A stretch of DNA of 52,433 bases from Propionibacteriaceae bacterium (lineage in GTDB: Bacteria; Actinomycetota; Actinomycetes; Propionibacteriales; Propionibacteriaceae). A program made the position numbers and the translations under genes. The stretch's first letter is position 1; each line of letters begins with the position of its first letter. The stretch is taken from NCBI GenBank assembly GCA_905372155.1, contig CAJPNZ010000010.1:1-52433 (forward strand), in the 5' to 3' direction. Shown here in pieces: positions 35,785 through 44,174 of the stretch. A model generated the notes under the pieces. That model searched no databases, had not been told where the DNA came from, and was given only the letters and a program-made list of their open reading frames with translations.

Positions 35785-37240
35785 ATGACAGCGTCGCAGC
35801 GGCCTCCGGCTCCTCACGGAGACTTCAATCCGAGCCACTCCGCGCACATGCCGACCCTGCCATCGGCAGGAACCCAAGCTGTTGGCCAATACCCGTGTGG
35901 CCCTGGACACAGTTTCGTACCTGGACCCGTTCCCCGCAGAACGCTTCCGGACATTGGCGCGCTCCTCCCCAGAAGAAGAGAAGAGCCGGGCTGGTGGTTT
36001 CATTGATTGCGTTGGCGGTCGTCCTGATTGCAGGAGGTGCCGTCGGAGTGTCCTTCCTGCTGCGAAACAAGAACGACCAGAGTGGCATGAGCCACAGTAG
36101 GGTGTGGTCGAGCACATGGCTTGAAGGCCACGAGAAGGTGCGGAATCTGGAATCCCCAAGCCATGACAAGGCCCCGTCCATCAGGGTCGTGGATGACAAA
36201 CTCATTCACATAACCGACAGCAGCGCTACTGGGTCCACCACGTTGACGGTCTTCAAGCTGGGCGATGGGGGCCTGAACAGCTCCGGCAGGAAACGGTCGA
36301 AGGATACGACAAGTGGGGCACGCCTGTCTGGGGAAACTGGATCATCGGCCAGAACACCCTGATCGATATCAATACTCACGAGCACACCACAGCGCCTTGG
36401 GACGCCGGGGCTACGATTACCGCATCGAAGAAAGGCGTGATCGCCTGCCTCAAGACGACATGCACGATGTGGGATTCCTTGACGAGCAAGAAATGGGGAA
36501 ACACCGTCCCGGCGACCAATCCTGCGCATGCAAGGTTGGGCGAAGAAGTGAAAACCATGTGCTCGTCGAAGGTCCCGGCACAAGTTCCGGCAAGGACGGC
36601 GACAAATGTTTCGTCATGGACCTCGAGAACGGAAATACGAAACCTCTCGAAGAAGATGGACTCAGCCTTCCCGAAGCGCTGGGCGACGGATGGTTCGCCT
36701 TCGGTGAAACTTCACGGAGTGCTATCGGTCATTCGGCGAAGACCGTTCTCTATGATTTTGACGGCACGCCCAAGGAAACTTTTGACTTCAACAAGGACAG
36801 GCAGCCCCCAGCTGCCCGTGGTCCCCCACGTCCTTCACTCTCGATCAGGCAAGCAAACGGCTCAAGGATGGGGACGCCTCGTGGGCTCCGGTCGTGTACT
36901 CCGTGTCAAGCAAGGAGTCATGTAAAACCATCATGGTAAACGACAGGGAAATAAAGATTCGTGAGAAAGCTGTGCCTCCCAAAAAAATCGGGCGGTTGAT
37001 GTGAAGCGGCGTCCGCCGTTCAAGCTGTGCGTCGTTCGAGGGGGGGGCAGAGTGTCACATTCCACGAGTATGAGGAGGAGGACAGCGTCTTTCACCTCGT
37101 CGACATGGTGACGGGTCAAGCAGCAGACCCCATTTTTGTCGGGGACTACGTCACTTGCAGAATTGTGGGAGATCTGCTGATCGTCTGCAGCAAGAAGGGA
37201 GATCTCACGGCCTTCCGGGCGGGACGGAGGCAGATCCTCC
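35785..37240 (+). pseudogene. Frameshifted membrane-anchored PQQ-like beta-propeller protein
   Basis: Coding fragments continue through several frames. They are a Pro-rich cytoplasmic head (MTASQRPPAPHGDFNPSHSA, from ATG 35785), a membrane helix (RAGLVVSLIALAVVLIAGGA, near 36000), then propeller-like pieces: VVDDKLIHITDSSATGSTTL, WGNWIIGQNTLIDINTHEHT, KKGVIACLKTTCTMWDSLTS, KCFVMDLENGNTKPLEE, LYDFDGTPKETFDF, TFHEYEEEDSVFHLVDM, and SKKGDLTAFRAG at about 37205. At least five frameshifts and a TGA at 37001 break it. The pattern fits BamB/PQQ-like repeat proteins anchored in the membrane. Base composition is visibly less GC-rich than in the neighbours. Confidence 0.75.
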
Positions 37241-37930
37241 TCAGCCGTTCTTCAGCGCGTCCTGGATGGCGGTGCTCGGCGGTGACTGCGTCGCCTTGGC
37301 CCCGCGCAGCAGGTCGAGCTGCATCTTCACGTACGCCGGGAACTCGCGCAGTTCCCCCTGGAGGTAAAGCTCAGGCCAGTTCCGTTGGGCCGTCACGTCA
37401 CCCACCCCGATGGCGTCGACCCCCAGGGCGCGGCAGGTGGTTATCGTGCGCGGCAGGTGATAGGCCTGCGAGACCACCGTCATCTCCCGCACCCCGAACA
37501 CGTCGCGGGCCCGGATGCAGGAGTCGTAGGTGTCGTAGCCTGCGATGTCCTGCACGATCCTGCCCGCGGGAATGCCCCGGGAGATGAGGTAGTCCTCCAT
37601 CACCTGGGTCTCGTAGTTGCTCTCCGCGGTGTTGGCCCCCGTGACGAGGATCACCTTGCCCCTGCCCGACTTGAAAAGCTCGACGGCGACGTTCAGGCGG
37701 GCCGTCAGGAACCCCGACGGGCGCCCGGGGTCGGCCTTCGCGCCCAGCACCATGATCACGTCCCGGGCCGGGACGCGATCACCCGCCGTGTAGATTCGGT
37801 CGGCGCTGCCCGAGGCCACCATGAAAACCCCGGACAGGATCGGACCGAGCGTGACGGCCAGGGCCACGGCCGCCGCCACCTCCAGGCGACGGCGACGCGG
37901 CCTGCTCGTCTTCTTCCCGCGTGGGCTCAC
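37241..37930 (-). CDS. YdcF/SanA family membrane protein (DUF218)
   Basis: A 229-residue protein with a basic N-terminus, one membrane helix (VAAAVALAVTLGPILSGVFM) and an extracytoplasmic DUF218 domain: DVIMVLGAKADPGRPS, LVTGANTAESNYETQVMEDYLI, VVSQAYHLPRTITTCRALG. SanA relatives affect envelope permeability or vancomycin sensitivity in enterobacteria; the biochemical activity is unproven. The GTG start overlaps the pgi stop (GTGA), so it is translated as the second gene of a pgi operon. Confidence 0.88.
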   Translation of the reverse strand: MSPRGKKTSRPRRRRLEVAAAVALAVTLGPILSGVFMVASGSADRIYTAGDRVPARDVIMVLGAKADPGRPSGFLTARLNVAVELFKSGRGKVILVTGANTAESNYETQVMEDYLISRGIPAGRIVQDIAGYDTYDSCIRARDVFGVREMTVVSQAYHLPRTITTCRALGVDAIGVGDVTAQRNWPELYLQGELREFPAYVKMQLDLLRGAKATQSPPSTAIQDALKNG

Positions 37931-39600
37931 CGGCGGTTTTCCAGGTACCAGGACACCAGCGCCCGGGTGGATGCGTCCTGCCGGGCCAGGGCGTGGGCGT
38001 CGCCGAAGACCGCCGGCGCGATCTCCAGGGCCAGTTTCTTGCCCAGCTCGACGCCCCACTGGTCGAAGGAGTCGATGCCCCACACGATTCCCTGCACGAA
38101 CGTGATGTGCTCGTAGAGCGCGATCAGCTGCCCCACCACCGACGGCGTCAGCGCGGGCGCCAGGATCGAGGTGGTGGGCCGGTTCCCGGAGAAGATCCGC
38201 GCCGGCACGATCTCCTCCGGCGTGCCCTCCTCGCGCACCTGCTCCTCGGTCTTCCCGAAGGCCAGCGCCGCGGTCTGGGCGAAGAAGTTCGCCAGGAACA
38301 TGCCGTGCACGTCCACGTCGCCGTCCTTGATCGCGTGCGGCGGGTTGGCGACCGCGATGAAATCGGCGGGGATCAGCTGGGTGCCCTGGTGGATCAGCTG
38401 GTAGAAGGCGTGCTGGCCGTTGGTGCCGGGTTCGCCCCAGAACACCTCGCCCGTCTCGCACGTCACCGGGGAACCGTCCCAGCGCACCGACTTGCCGTTC
38501 GACTCCATCGTCAGCTGCTGCAGGTAGGCGGCGAACCGGTGGAGGTACTGCGCGTAGGGCAGCACTGCGTGGCTGGTGGCGCCCAGGAAGTTGACGTACC
38601 AGACGTTCAACAACCCCATCAGCAGCGGCACGTTGCGCGACGGCTCGGCCGTGCGGAAATGCTGGTCGACGGCGTGGAAACCGGCCAGGAAGTCGCGGAA
38701 ACCGTCGGGCCCGATCGCGATCGCCACCGGCAGGCCGACGGCCGAGTCCACCGAGTAGCGGCCACCCACCCAGTTCCAGAACCCGAAGGCGTTGACCGGG
38801 TCGATGCCGAACTCCGCCACCTTGTCCAGCGCGGTGGAAACGGCGACGAAGTGTTTCGCGATGGCCTCGCGGCGCGCCTGCTCGGTGTCCTCGATGGCGC
38901 CCCCGGCGACCAGGGCGTCCAGCAGCCAGGTGCGGGCCATGCGGGCGTTGGTGAGGGTCTCCAGGGTGGTGAAGGTCTTGGAGGCGACGATGAACAGCGT
39001 GGTCTCGGGATCCAGGTCCGCGGTCTTGACGAAGCAGTCGGTCGGGTCGATGTTCGAGATGAACCGGCACTCCAGGCCCTGCTGCTTGTGGGGCAGCAGC
39101 GCCTCGTAGACCATCACCGGCCCGAGATCGGAACCGCCGATGCCGATGTTGACCACGGTGCGGATCGGCTTGCCCGTGACCCCCACCCACTCGCCGGAAC
39201 GCACCTTGTCGGCGAAGGCGAACATCTTGTCCAGCACCTCGTGGACGTCCGCGACCACGTCCTGCCCGTCGACCGTCAGCTCCGCGTCGCGGGGCAGCCG
39301 CAGCGCGGTGTGCAGCACGGCACGGTCCTCGGTGACGTTGATGTGCTCTCCGCGAAACATCGCCTCCCGGCGGCCGGCGACGTCAGTCTGCTCCGCGAGC
39401 CGCAGCAGCGCCGCGACGACGTCGTCGTTGATGAGGTTCTTCGACAGATCGACGTGCAGGTCCCCGACGGTGTGCGTGAAACGGGCGGCCCGTTCCGGGT
39501 CGTCGGCGAAGGCCTTGCGAAGATCCAGTTCGGCATTGTCGGCGAGCTCGTCCAGCTCATCCCAGGCAGCAGTGGTGGTGGCGTCAACCGGCTTGATCAT
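37927..39600 (-). CDS. pgi: Glucose-6-phosphate isomerase
   Basis: A 557-residue PGI that interconverts glucose 6-phosphate and fructose 6-phosphate. Signature regions are clear: VVNIGIGGSDLGPVMVYEAL, VASKTFTTLETLTNA, FWNWVGGRYSVDSAVGLP (PGI signature 1) and GIVWGIDSFDQWGVELGK (signature 2). It ends with the QDASTRALVSWYLENRR tail. A TAAGCT box ends 6 nt before the ATG, so the mRNA is probably leaderless. Confidence 0.98.
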   Translation of the reverse strand: MIKPVDATTTAAWDELDELADNAELDLRKAFADDPERAARFTHTVGDLHVDLSKNLINDDVVAALLRLAEQTDVAGRREAMFRGEHINVTEDRAVLHTALRLPRDAELTVDGQDVVADVHEVLDKMFAFADKVRSGEWVGVTGKPIRTVVNIGIGGSDLGPVMVYEALLPHKQQGLECRFISNIDPTDCFVKTADLDPETTLFIVASKTFTTLETLTNARMARTWLLDALVAGGAIEDTEQARREAIAKHFVAVSTALDKVAEFGIDPVNAFGFWNWVGGRYSVDSAVGLPVAIAIGPDGFRDFLAGFHAVDQHFRTAEPSRNVPLLMGLLNVWYVNFLGATSHAVLPYAQYLHRFAAYLQQLTMESNGKSVRWDGSPVTCETGEVFWGEPGTNGQHAFYQLIHQGTQLIPADFIAVANPPHAIKDGDVDVHGMFLANFFAQTAALAFGKTEEQVREEGTPEEIVPARIFSGNRPTTSILAPALTPSVVGQLIALYEHITFVQGIVWGIDSFDQWGVELGKKLALEIAPAVFGDAHALARQDASTRALVSWYLENRR

Positions 39601-39612
39601 GGCACCAGCTTA
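39601..39612 (-). promoter_or_regulatory. Leaderless -10 box of pgi
   Basis: On the minus strand TAAGCT (39612-39607) is followed by 6 nt and the pgi ATG; no ribosome site. Confidence 0.5.
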
Positions 39613-39723
39613 GGTCCTGTTGTGGAAATCACGCCCGGCCGCGGAGCGCCGGACCGGGCGATCCGACGCTTCCGCGACCGTGACCCGCCATCGTGACCGG
39701 CGTGTTCCTCCACAGGAGACACG

Positions 39724-39915
39724 ATGATGGAAATACCGTATTCGTGTCACCCTATAGGCTTCCAATCGAGTAACATGTTCACAACAGAACCCCGAAATCA
39801 GGGCGTCAACCCGTCGGTGAGCCTCGCCAATGGTTGGTTTTCCGGTGTGGTTTCTCGAAGGGTGGGTCGTGCGGGACCAATACTTTCGGCCAATGTAATT
39901 CCTTTCCTTTGGTAA
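39724..39915 (+). CDS. Possible small ORF, unrecognised
   Basis: A 63-codon frame from ATG 39724 with AGGAG (39714-39718) 5 nt upstream. The product has no recognised domain and its composition is unremarkable. The only support is the ribosome site, so it may be chance in a spacer of lower GC content. Confidence 0.2.
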   Translation: MMEIPYSCHPIGFQSSNMFTTEPRNQGVNPSVSLANGWFSGVVSRRVGRAGPILSANVIPFLW

Positions 39916-40246
39916 GGGCGTTGAATGCCTTTGGTTAAGGAAATCTGGGTCCCTTGAAGCTTATTCACAGCCATCCTCAAGTGTGCTTTGACTAGGGATT
40001 TTGTTGGTCGACACGCCGTCTGTGAATCAGTCTCCTTAGTTTGTGGGGGATTGTAGTTATGATGATCGTGGTCGCATCGCCCTGCTTGATGCGTCCCTAA
40101 CCGCTGGTTGCGAGGAGTATCACCTTCGCGTGGACCGGGGGACGACTGTTGGGCAGTCGTGCAGCGTGACTGTTTTCTTTTGTCCGGCCGAAGGTGAAGC
40201 ATGTTCCTCAAGTCATGTCCAATGCGTCATGGGAGGTCACCACGTC
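39906..40246 (+). promoter_or_regulatory. Long leader of glycosyltransferase operon
   Basis: Two similar imperfect palindromes, CCTTTGGTAAGG (39906-39917) and CCTTTGGTTAAGG (39928-39940), repeat at 22 bp. A TATGAT box (40058-40063) with a weak TTAGTT (16 bp upstream) would start a leader of about 175 nt. The leader contains a perfect 7-bp hairpin ACGACTG/CAGTCGT (40142-40160) followed 10 nt later by a T-rich run, attenuator-like. GGAGGT (40232-40237) is the ribosome site. I recognise no known riboswitch. Confidence 0.45.
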
Positions 40247-40873
40247 ATGGGTGAAGCCGTAAACAAGATGACAAAATTCCGGGGACGAGATCCCGGGCTG
40301 ACCGCCGTGCTGTACGGAATTAAGGAACACGCGGCTTTCCTTTTTCTGTGCGGGGTGCTGATCGCGGCAGTGATTCCACACTCATTCGCGCTGCCGGAGC
40401 TGTGGATCGGTTGGTTGATATCGTTGCTGGTCGCCGAGGTCCTGCTCTGCGTTCGCCGCACACAGCCCAGGATCGACGACCGGGAGGTCGACCTGATCCT
40501 CGCGGTCATCCTGCTCGGAGCGGGGATCTGGGTGCTCCGGCAGTGGCCGGCTGCCGGCAATCCGGCGGCCGTCACCATCGCCTGGCTCCTCTGCCTGGCG
40601 ACGTGCATGCTGATAGTGAGCGGTACCCGGGCCATGATGTGGGTCTGTCCTGCTGCCCTGCCGGCTCTGGTCTGGTTGTTGCCTCCACCCGCTCACCTGA
40701 TCGCCCTGATCATCGTTGCCATCGTGTGGGTGAGCGTTGTCGGCACGGTTTTGTTCCGTCGCGGGTGGGCACCCTCCGACCAGCTGACCCGCATCCCGAT
40801 CTCGCGTTACGTCACGGTGGGTGTGGCGCTGATTCTCGTCGTCGTCCTTTCGCGGATCGGGGTGATTCTGTGA
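40247..40873 (+). CDS. Polytopic membrane protein, exosortase-like N-terminal half
   Basis: A 208-residue protein of about seven helices. The order of a Trp/Leu-rich pair of helices, a basic loop (RRTQPRIDDREVD), then GTRAMMWVCPAALPALVWLLPPP resembles the N-terminal half of exosortase/archaeosortase proteins, which have a similar G-R-x-M...P-x-P element. The catalytic Cys and Arg half of exosortases is absent. I chose ATG 40247 because GGAGGT lies 9 nt upstream. It is coupled by a GTGA overlap to the glycosyltransferase gene. The resemblance is by eye and uncertain; otherwise a hypothetical membrane protein. Confidence 0.6.
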   Translation: MGEAVNKMTKFRGRDPGLTAVLYGIKEHAAFLFLCGVLIAAVIPHSFALPELWIGWLISLLVAEVLLCVRRTQPRIDDREVDLILAVILLGAGIWVLRQWPAAGNPAAVTIAWLLCLATCMLIVSGTRAMMWVCPAALPALVWLLPPPAHLIALIIVAIVWVSVVGTVLFRRGWAPSDQLTRIPISRYVTVGVALILVVVLSRIGVIL

Positions 40874-42432
40874 CGTCCCGGTCGGTCAAACATGCGCCCG
40901 GCAGAAGAGCGATCACCCGATCCGGAGGGGCTCCGGCGCCATTTCCGGATTCGAACCTGGTGCCTCCGGAACAAGCCGTGGATGTGGCCTGTCATGCTTT
41001 GGAGTATCGTTCTCCGGCGTATTCCGCCCACAGCGTTCTGGCTCGTTGGCAGCGGGGGATTCTCATATCCGTCGTGGTTCTGTTCCTGCTCGGCCTGATT
41101 TTTCTGCCGTGGGTCACCGGCATAGTGGTGGTGGCGCTGGCGACCGCCTCCTACATCTGGGCGCTCGGGTTCCGTTTCCTGATCTTCAAACACGGCGCCC
41201 GGGGAGAGCGAATGGTGAAGATCACGGACGAGGAGGCCCGGGCCTTCCCTGATGCTCAACTTCCCGTCTACACGGTGCTCGTCCCGGTTTTCAAGGAGCC
41301 GTTTGTCGAGGAACTGGTCGAGGCCCTGGAACGCATCGAATATCCCAGGGAAAAGCTGGACATCCGGCTTCTGTTGGAGGCCGATGACACCGAGACCATT
41401 GCTATGGCCAACAGGCTGCGGCCCCGGGCGCACCTGACCGTGATCCAGGTTCCCAAGGCCGAACCCCAGACGAAACCGAAGGCCTGCAACTACGGTCTCC
41501 TGACCGCGCGCGGGACGCTCTGCACGATTTTCGACGCGGAGGACCAGCCCGATCCGCTCCAGCTGCGCAAGGCCGTCCTGGCCCTGGACAGGCTGGGAAC
41601 GGACTATGCATGCGTGCAGGCCCGTCTGGGTTTCTACAACTCGCGTCAGAACCTGTTGACCCGTTGGTTCACGCTGGACTACGGCGCATGGTTCGGCAAC
41701 ATGCTTCCCGGGCTGGTGGGCATCGCCGCCCCGATTCCGCTCGGGGGTACGTCCAATCATTTCCGGGTGACGGCGCTCAAGGCCGTCGGGGCATGGGATC
41801 CGTGGAACGTCACCGAGGACGCCGACCTGGGGCTCCGCCTGCACAGGGCCGGATACAAGGTCGGCGTGCTCGATTCCACGACCCTCGAGGAGGCCAACCC
41901 TGACCTGATCAACTGGATCCGGCAGCGGAGCCGCTGGTACAAGGGCTATCTGCAAACCTTCCTGGTGCACATGCGCTCGCCGCGCCTGGTCACCAGGCAG
42001 CTCGGATGGCGGGCTGTGGCGGACATGGCCATCTTCATCGCCGGAACCCCCCTGCTCAGCGCCCTCAACGGTGTGTTCTGGATTCTCACCCTGGTCTGGT
42101 TCACATCCCAGTCCCCGATCGTCGCCGGACTGTTCCCACCCGGGATCTACCACCTGGGGTTGATGTGCATGGTGGTGGGCAACCTCGCCGTCATGTACAT
42201 GAGCCTGTACGTGGCCCGTGTCATGGAACGTCCCGACCTGCTGGTGGCTGCGTTACTGGTACCCGGGTACTGGCTGCTGATGTGGGTCGCCGCGGTCAAG
42301 GCCGTCGTGCAACTGATCCGCAACCCCTCCTACTGGGAGAAGACAGCACACGGTCTTCACGCGAAGACCGGTCCACCGCCGCTCGAGAAAGAACCCGTCC
42401 AGGCGGCCCCTGAGCCGGGTGGTGCGCGATGA
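40870..42432 (+). CDS. Processive-type family 2 glycosyltransferase (XagB/cellulose-synthase-like)
   Basis: A 520-residue membrane glycosyltransferase. Two N-terminal helices precede a GT-A domain with VYTVLVPVFKE, Asp172 (EADDTET), DAED at 222-225, the base motif TEDADLGLRL (Glu316-Asp317) and QRSRW at 352-356, the QxxRW hallmark of polymerising enzymes. Four or so helices follow. It likely builds or exports a surface polysaccharide or glycolipid from a nucleotide sugar. The GTG start overlaps the previous stop and the end overlaps the next start, so the three genes form one coupled operon. Confidence 0.88.
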   Translation: MTSRSVKHAPGRRAITRSGGAPAPFPDSNLVPPEQAVDVACHALEYRSPAYSAHSVLARWQRGILISVVVLFLLGLIFLPWVTGIVVVALATASYIWALGFRFLIFKHGARGERMVKITDEEARAFPDAQLPVYTVLVPVFKEPFVEELVEALERIEYPREKLDIRLLLEADDTETIAMANRLRPRAHLTVIQVPKAEPQTKPKACNYGLLTARGTLCTIFDAEDQPDPLQLRKAVLALDRLGTDYACVQARLGFYNSRQNLLTRWFTLDYGAWFGNMLPGLVGIAAPIPLGGTSNHFRVTALKAVGAWDPWNVTEDADLGLRLHRAGYKVGVLDSTTLEEANPDLINWIRQRSRWYKGYLQTFLVHMRSPRLVTRQLGWRAVADMAIFIAGTPLLSALNGVFWILTLVWFTSQSPIVAGLFPPGIYHLGLMCMVVGNLAVMYMSLYVARVMERPDLLVAALLVPGYWLLMWVAAVKAVVQLIRNPSYWEKTAHGLHAKTGPPPLEKEPVQAAPEPGGAR

Positions 42433-44033
42433 AGGACGTGAAGATGAAGGACGAGAAAAACGGGCGTCGCCGGATATCCGACGACTGGCTCGTGGCCATC
42501 CTCGCGTTGGTGCTCTACCTGGGGGTCGGGGCCTGGCTGATCAGCCAGGACATCATCTTCCCCGACTCCATGAGCCGGGTCGCCAACGGCTACTACGTGG
42601 TTTTCAGCCGGGATCCCCACCTGGCGGCCATCGGGTTCGTCTGGAACCCGTTGCCATCGCTGGCGGCGATCCCCCTCCTCCTGCTCTCGCCCCTGATCCC
42701 CGTGCTGGCCTCCAAGGCGTTCGCCGGGGTCATCGTCTCGGCAATCTGCGGCGCTCTGGCGATGGTGTCCGCCCGCCGGCTTCTCGCCCTGTTCGGGGTG
42801 GGGCGGGGCGCCGGGATGGTCCTGACGGGAATCCTGGCCATCCAGCCGCTGATCCTGCTCTCGGCCTCCACGGGGGCCAGTGAGTCCATGCTCCTGGCGG
42901 TCGCTCTCTACACGACGTTGCATCTGACGCACTGGCTTCGGGAGGACGATCCCTGGCATCTCGCGCACGCCGGTTTCGGTCTCGGCCTGGCCTATCTGGT
43001 GCGTTACGAGGCGGTGGCGGCTGCGCTCATGACCGTTCTCGTCGTCCTCGGCCTCAGCCTGTGGCGTTCCAGGGGAGGGAGACGGGTCAGGACGACCTTC
43101 CTGCTGGACTGTTTCCTGGTCGGTGGGCCCTTCGCCGCGTCCTTCGGGGCGTGGGCGTTGGCCTCGCGTCTGGTGGCGGGGTCGTGGTTCGAGACCTACA
43201 CATCCCTGTACGGGAACACGGCGCAGGTCACCAGCGCCCGGGAAGCCATCGACAAGGTCACGGGCGGAAACCTCGAGGGGATCCTGGCCTACCTGGGTAC
43301 CCAGTTGTTCGCGGTGGCTCCCTTCGCGCTCCTGTTCGTGGTCATCGCCATGGTGATCGCTGCACTGCAGCGGGATGCCGGTGTGCTCGGATCCGCCGCC
43401 GTCCTGGGCGGAGTCCTGGCCTTCGACGAGTGGGCCTTCATGAGCGGATCGTCCTTCGGGTGGCTCCGATTCCAGCTCATGGCGATTCCCTGGGGGGTGG
43501 TGATGGCCGGATACATCCTGGCCGCCCTGCGGGAGGGGGCGGGGCGTCTGGCGCTTCGGAGGATCGCGGCCTGGACGGTGCTGATCGCCACCCTCGCCCC
43601 CCTTCCCCTTGCGTGGTGGGCATCACTGGATTCCAGACTGGCCCGGGAGGAGAACCTGGCTCTTTCGGTCGCCCGAGGCGGTCAGTACGTCATGCAGGAT
43701 CAGGTGGCGGCCTATCTCGATTCCCTGGATCTGCCCGAGGGCAGCGTGATCACGGATGTCGCCTACTCCTTCCCCATCGTCCTGGCCAGCAGGAAACCCA
43801 AACAGTTCGTCATCACCCCGGACCGGGATTTCAAGGAGAAACTGATCAACCCCGTCGAGGGAAGGGTCCGCTACGCCCTCGTGACCGACCCGGCGTCCTC
43901 GACCGCCGACGCGGTGGCGCTCCGGTTCCCGGGAATCTATGAGGACGGCTGCGGGGTCGCGACCCTGGAGCGTGAGTGGCGCGACGGCCGAGGGGCGTCA
44001 TGGCGACTGTACGCGTTCAACGGGTTCTCCTGA
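42429..44033 (+). CDS. GT-C fold membrane glycosyltransferase (ArnT/PMT-like), putative
   Basis: A 534-residue protein with about 11-12 helices and a soluble C-terminal domain (about residues 410-534). The first outer loop contains FPDSMSRVANGYYVVFSRDP, an acidic motif typical of GT-C enzymes that use polyprenyl-phosphate sugars, followed by FVWNPLPSLAAIPLL. LVRYEAVAAALM is a further family-like element. It probably adds a sugar on the outer face. The start overlaps the preceding gene (ATGA). Substrate unknown. Confidence 0.78.
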   Translation: MKDVKMKDEKNGRRRISDDWLVAILALVLYLGVGAWLISQDIIFPDSMSRVANGYYVVFSRDPHLAAIGFVWNPLPSLAAIPLLLLSPLIPVLASKAFAGVIVSAICGALAMVSARRLLALFGVGRGAGMVLTGILAIQPLILLSASTGASESMLLAVALYTTLHLTHWLREDDPWHLAHAGFGLGLAYLVRYEAVAAALMTVLVVLGLSLWRSRGGRRVRTTFLLDCFLVGGPFAASFGAWALASRLVAGSWFETYTSLYGNTAQVTSAREAIDKVTGGNLEGILAYLGTQLFAVAPFALLFVVIAMVIAALQRDAGVLGSAAVLGGVLAFDEWAFMSGSSFGWLRFQLMAIPWGVVMAGYILAALREGAGRLALRRIAAWTVLIATLAPLPLAWWASLDSRLAREENLALSVARGGQYVMQDQVAAYLDSLDLPEGSVITDVAYSFPIVLASRKPKQFVITPDRDFKEKLINPVEGRVRYALVTDPASSTADAVALRFPGIYEDGCGVATLEREWRDGRGASWRLYAFNGFS

Positions 44034-44174
44034 GCAACCGGTCAGCTTCGGTTCGTGGCAGTAGCGGGCAGGGGGCGGCTGGGTGCATCACCCGCTGCTC
44101 TCCGCGGACGTGGTGGGCGACGAGACGAAGCGCAGCCGGTTGCTCCCCGCGGGGGAGGTCGGGGAAGGTGATCG

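Noticed and set aside
37241..39190. A 649-codon minus-strand frame fusing pgi shadow to the YdcF-like protein
   Set aside because: The upstream 400 codons are the wrong frame of pgi. The YdcF-like protein starts at GTG 37930, overlapping the pgi stop.
37921..39696. A 591-codon plus-strand frame opposite pgi
   Set aside because: Antisense shadow of pgi; low-complexity Arg/Gly/Val translation and no start signals.
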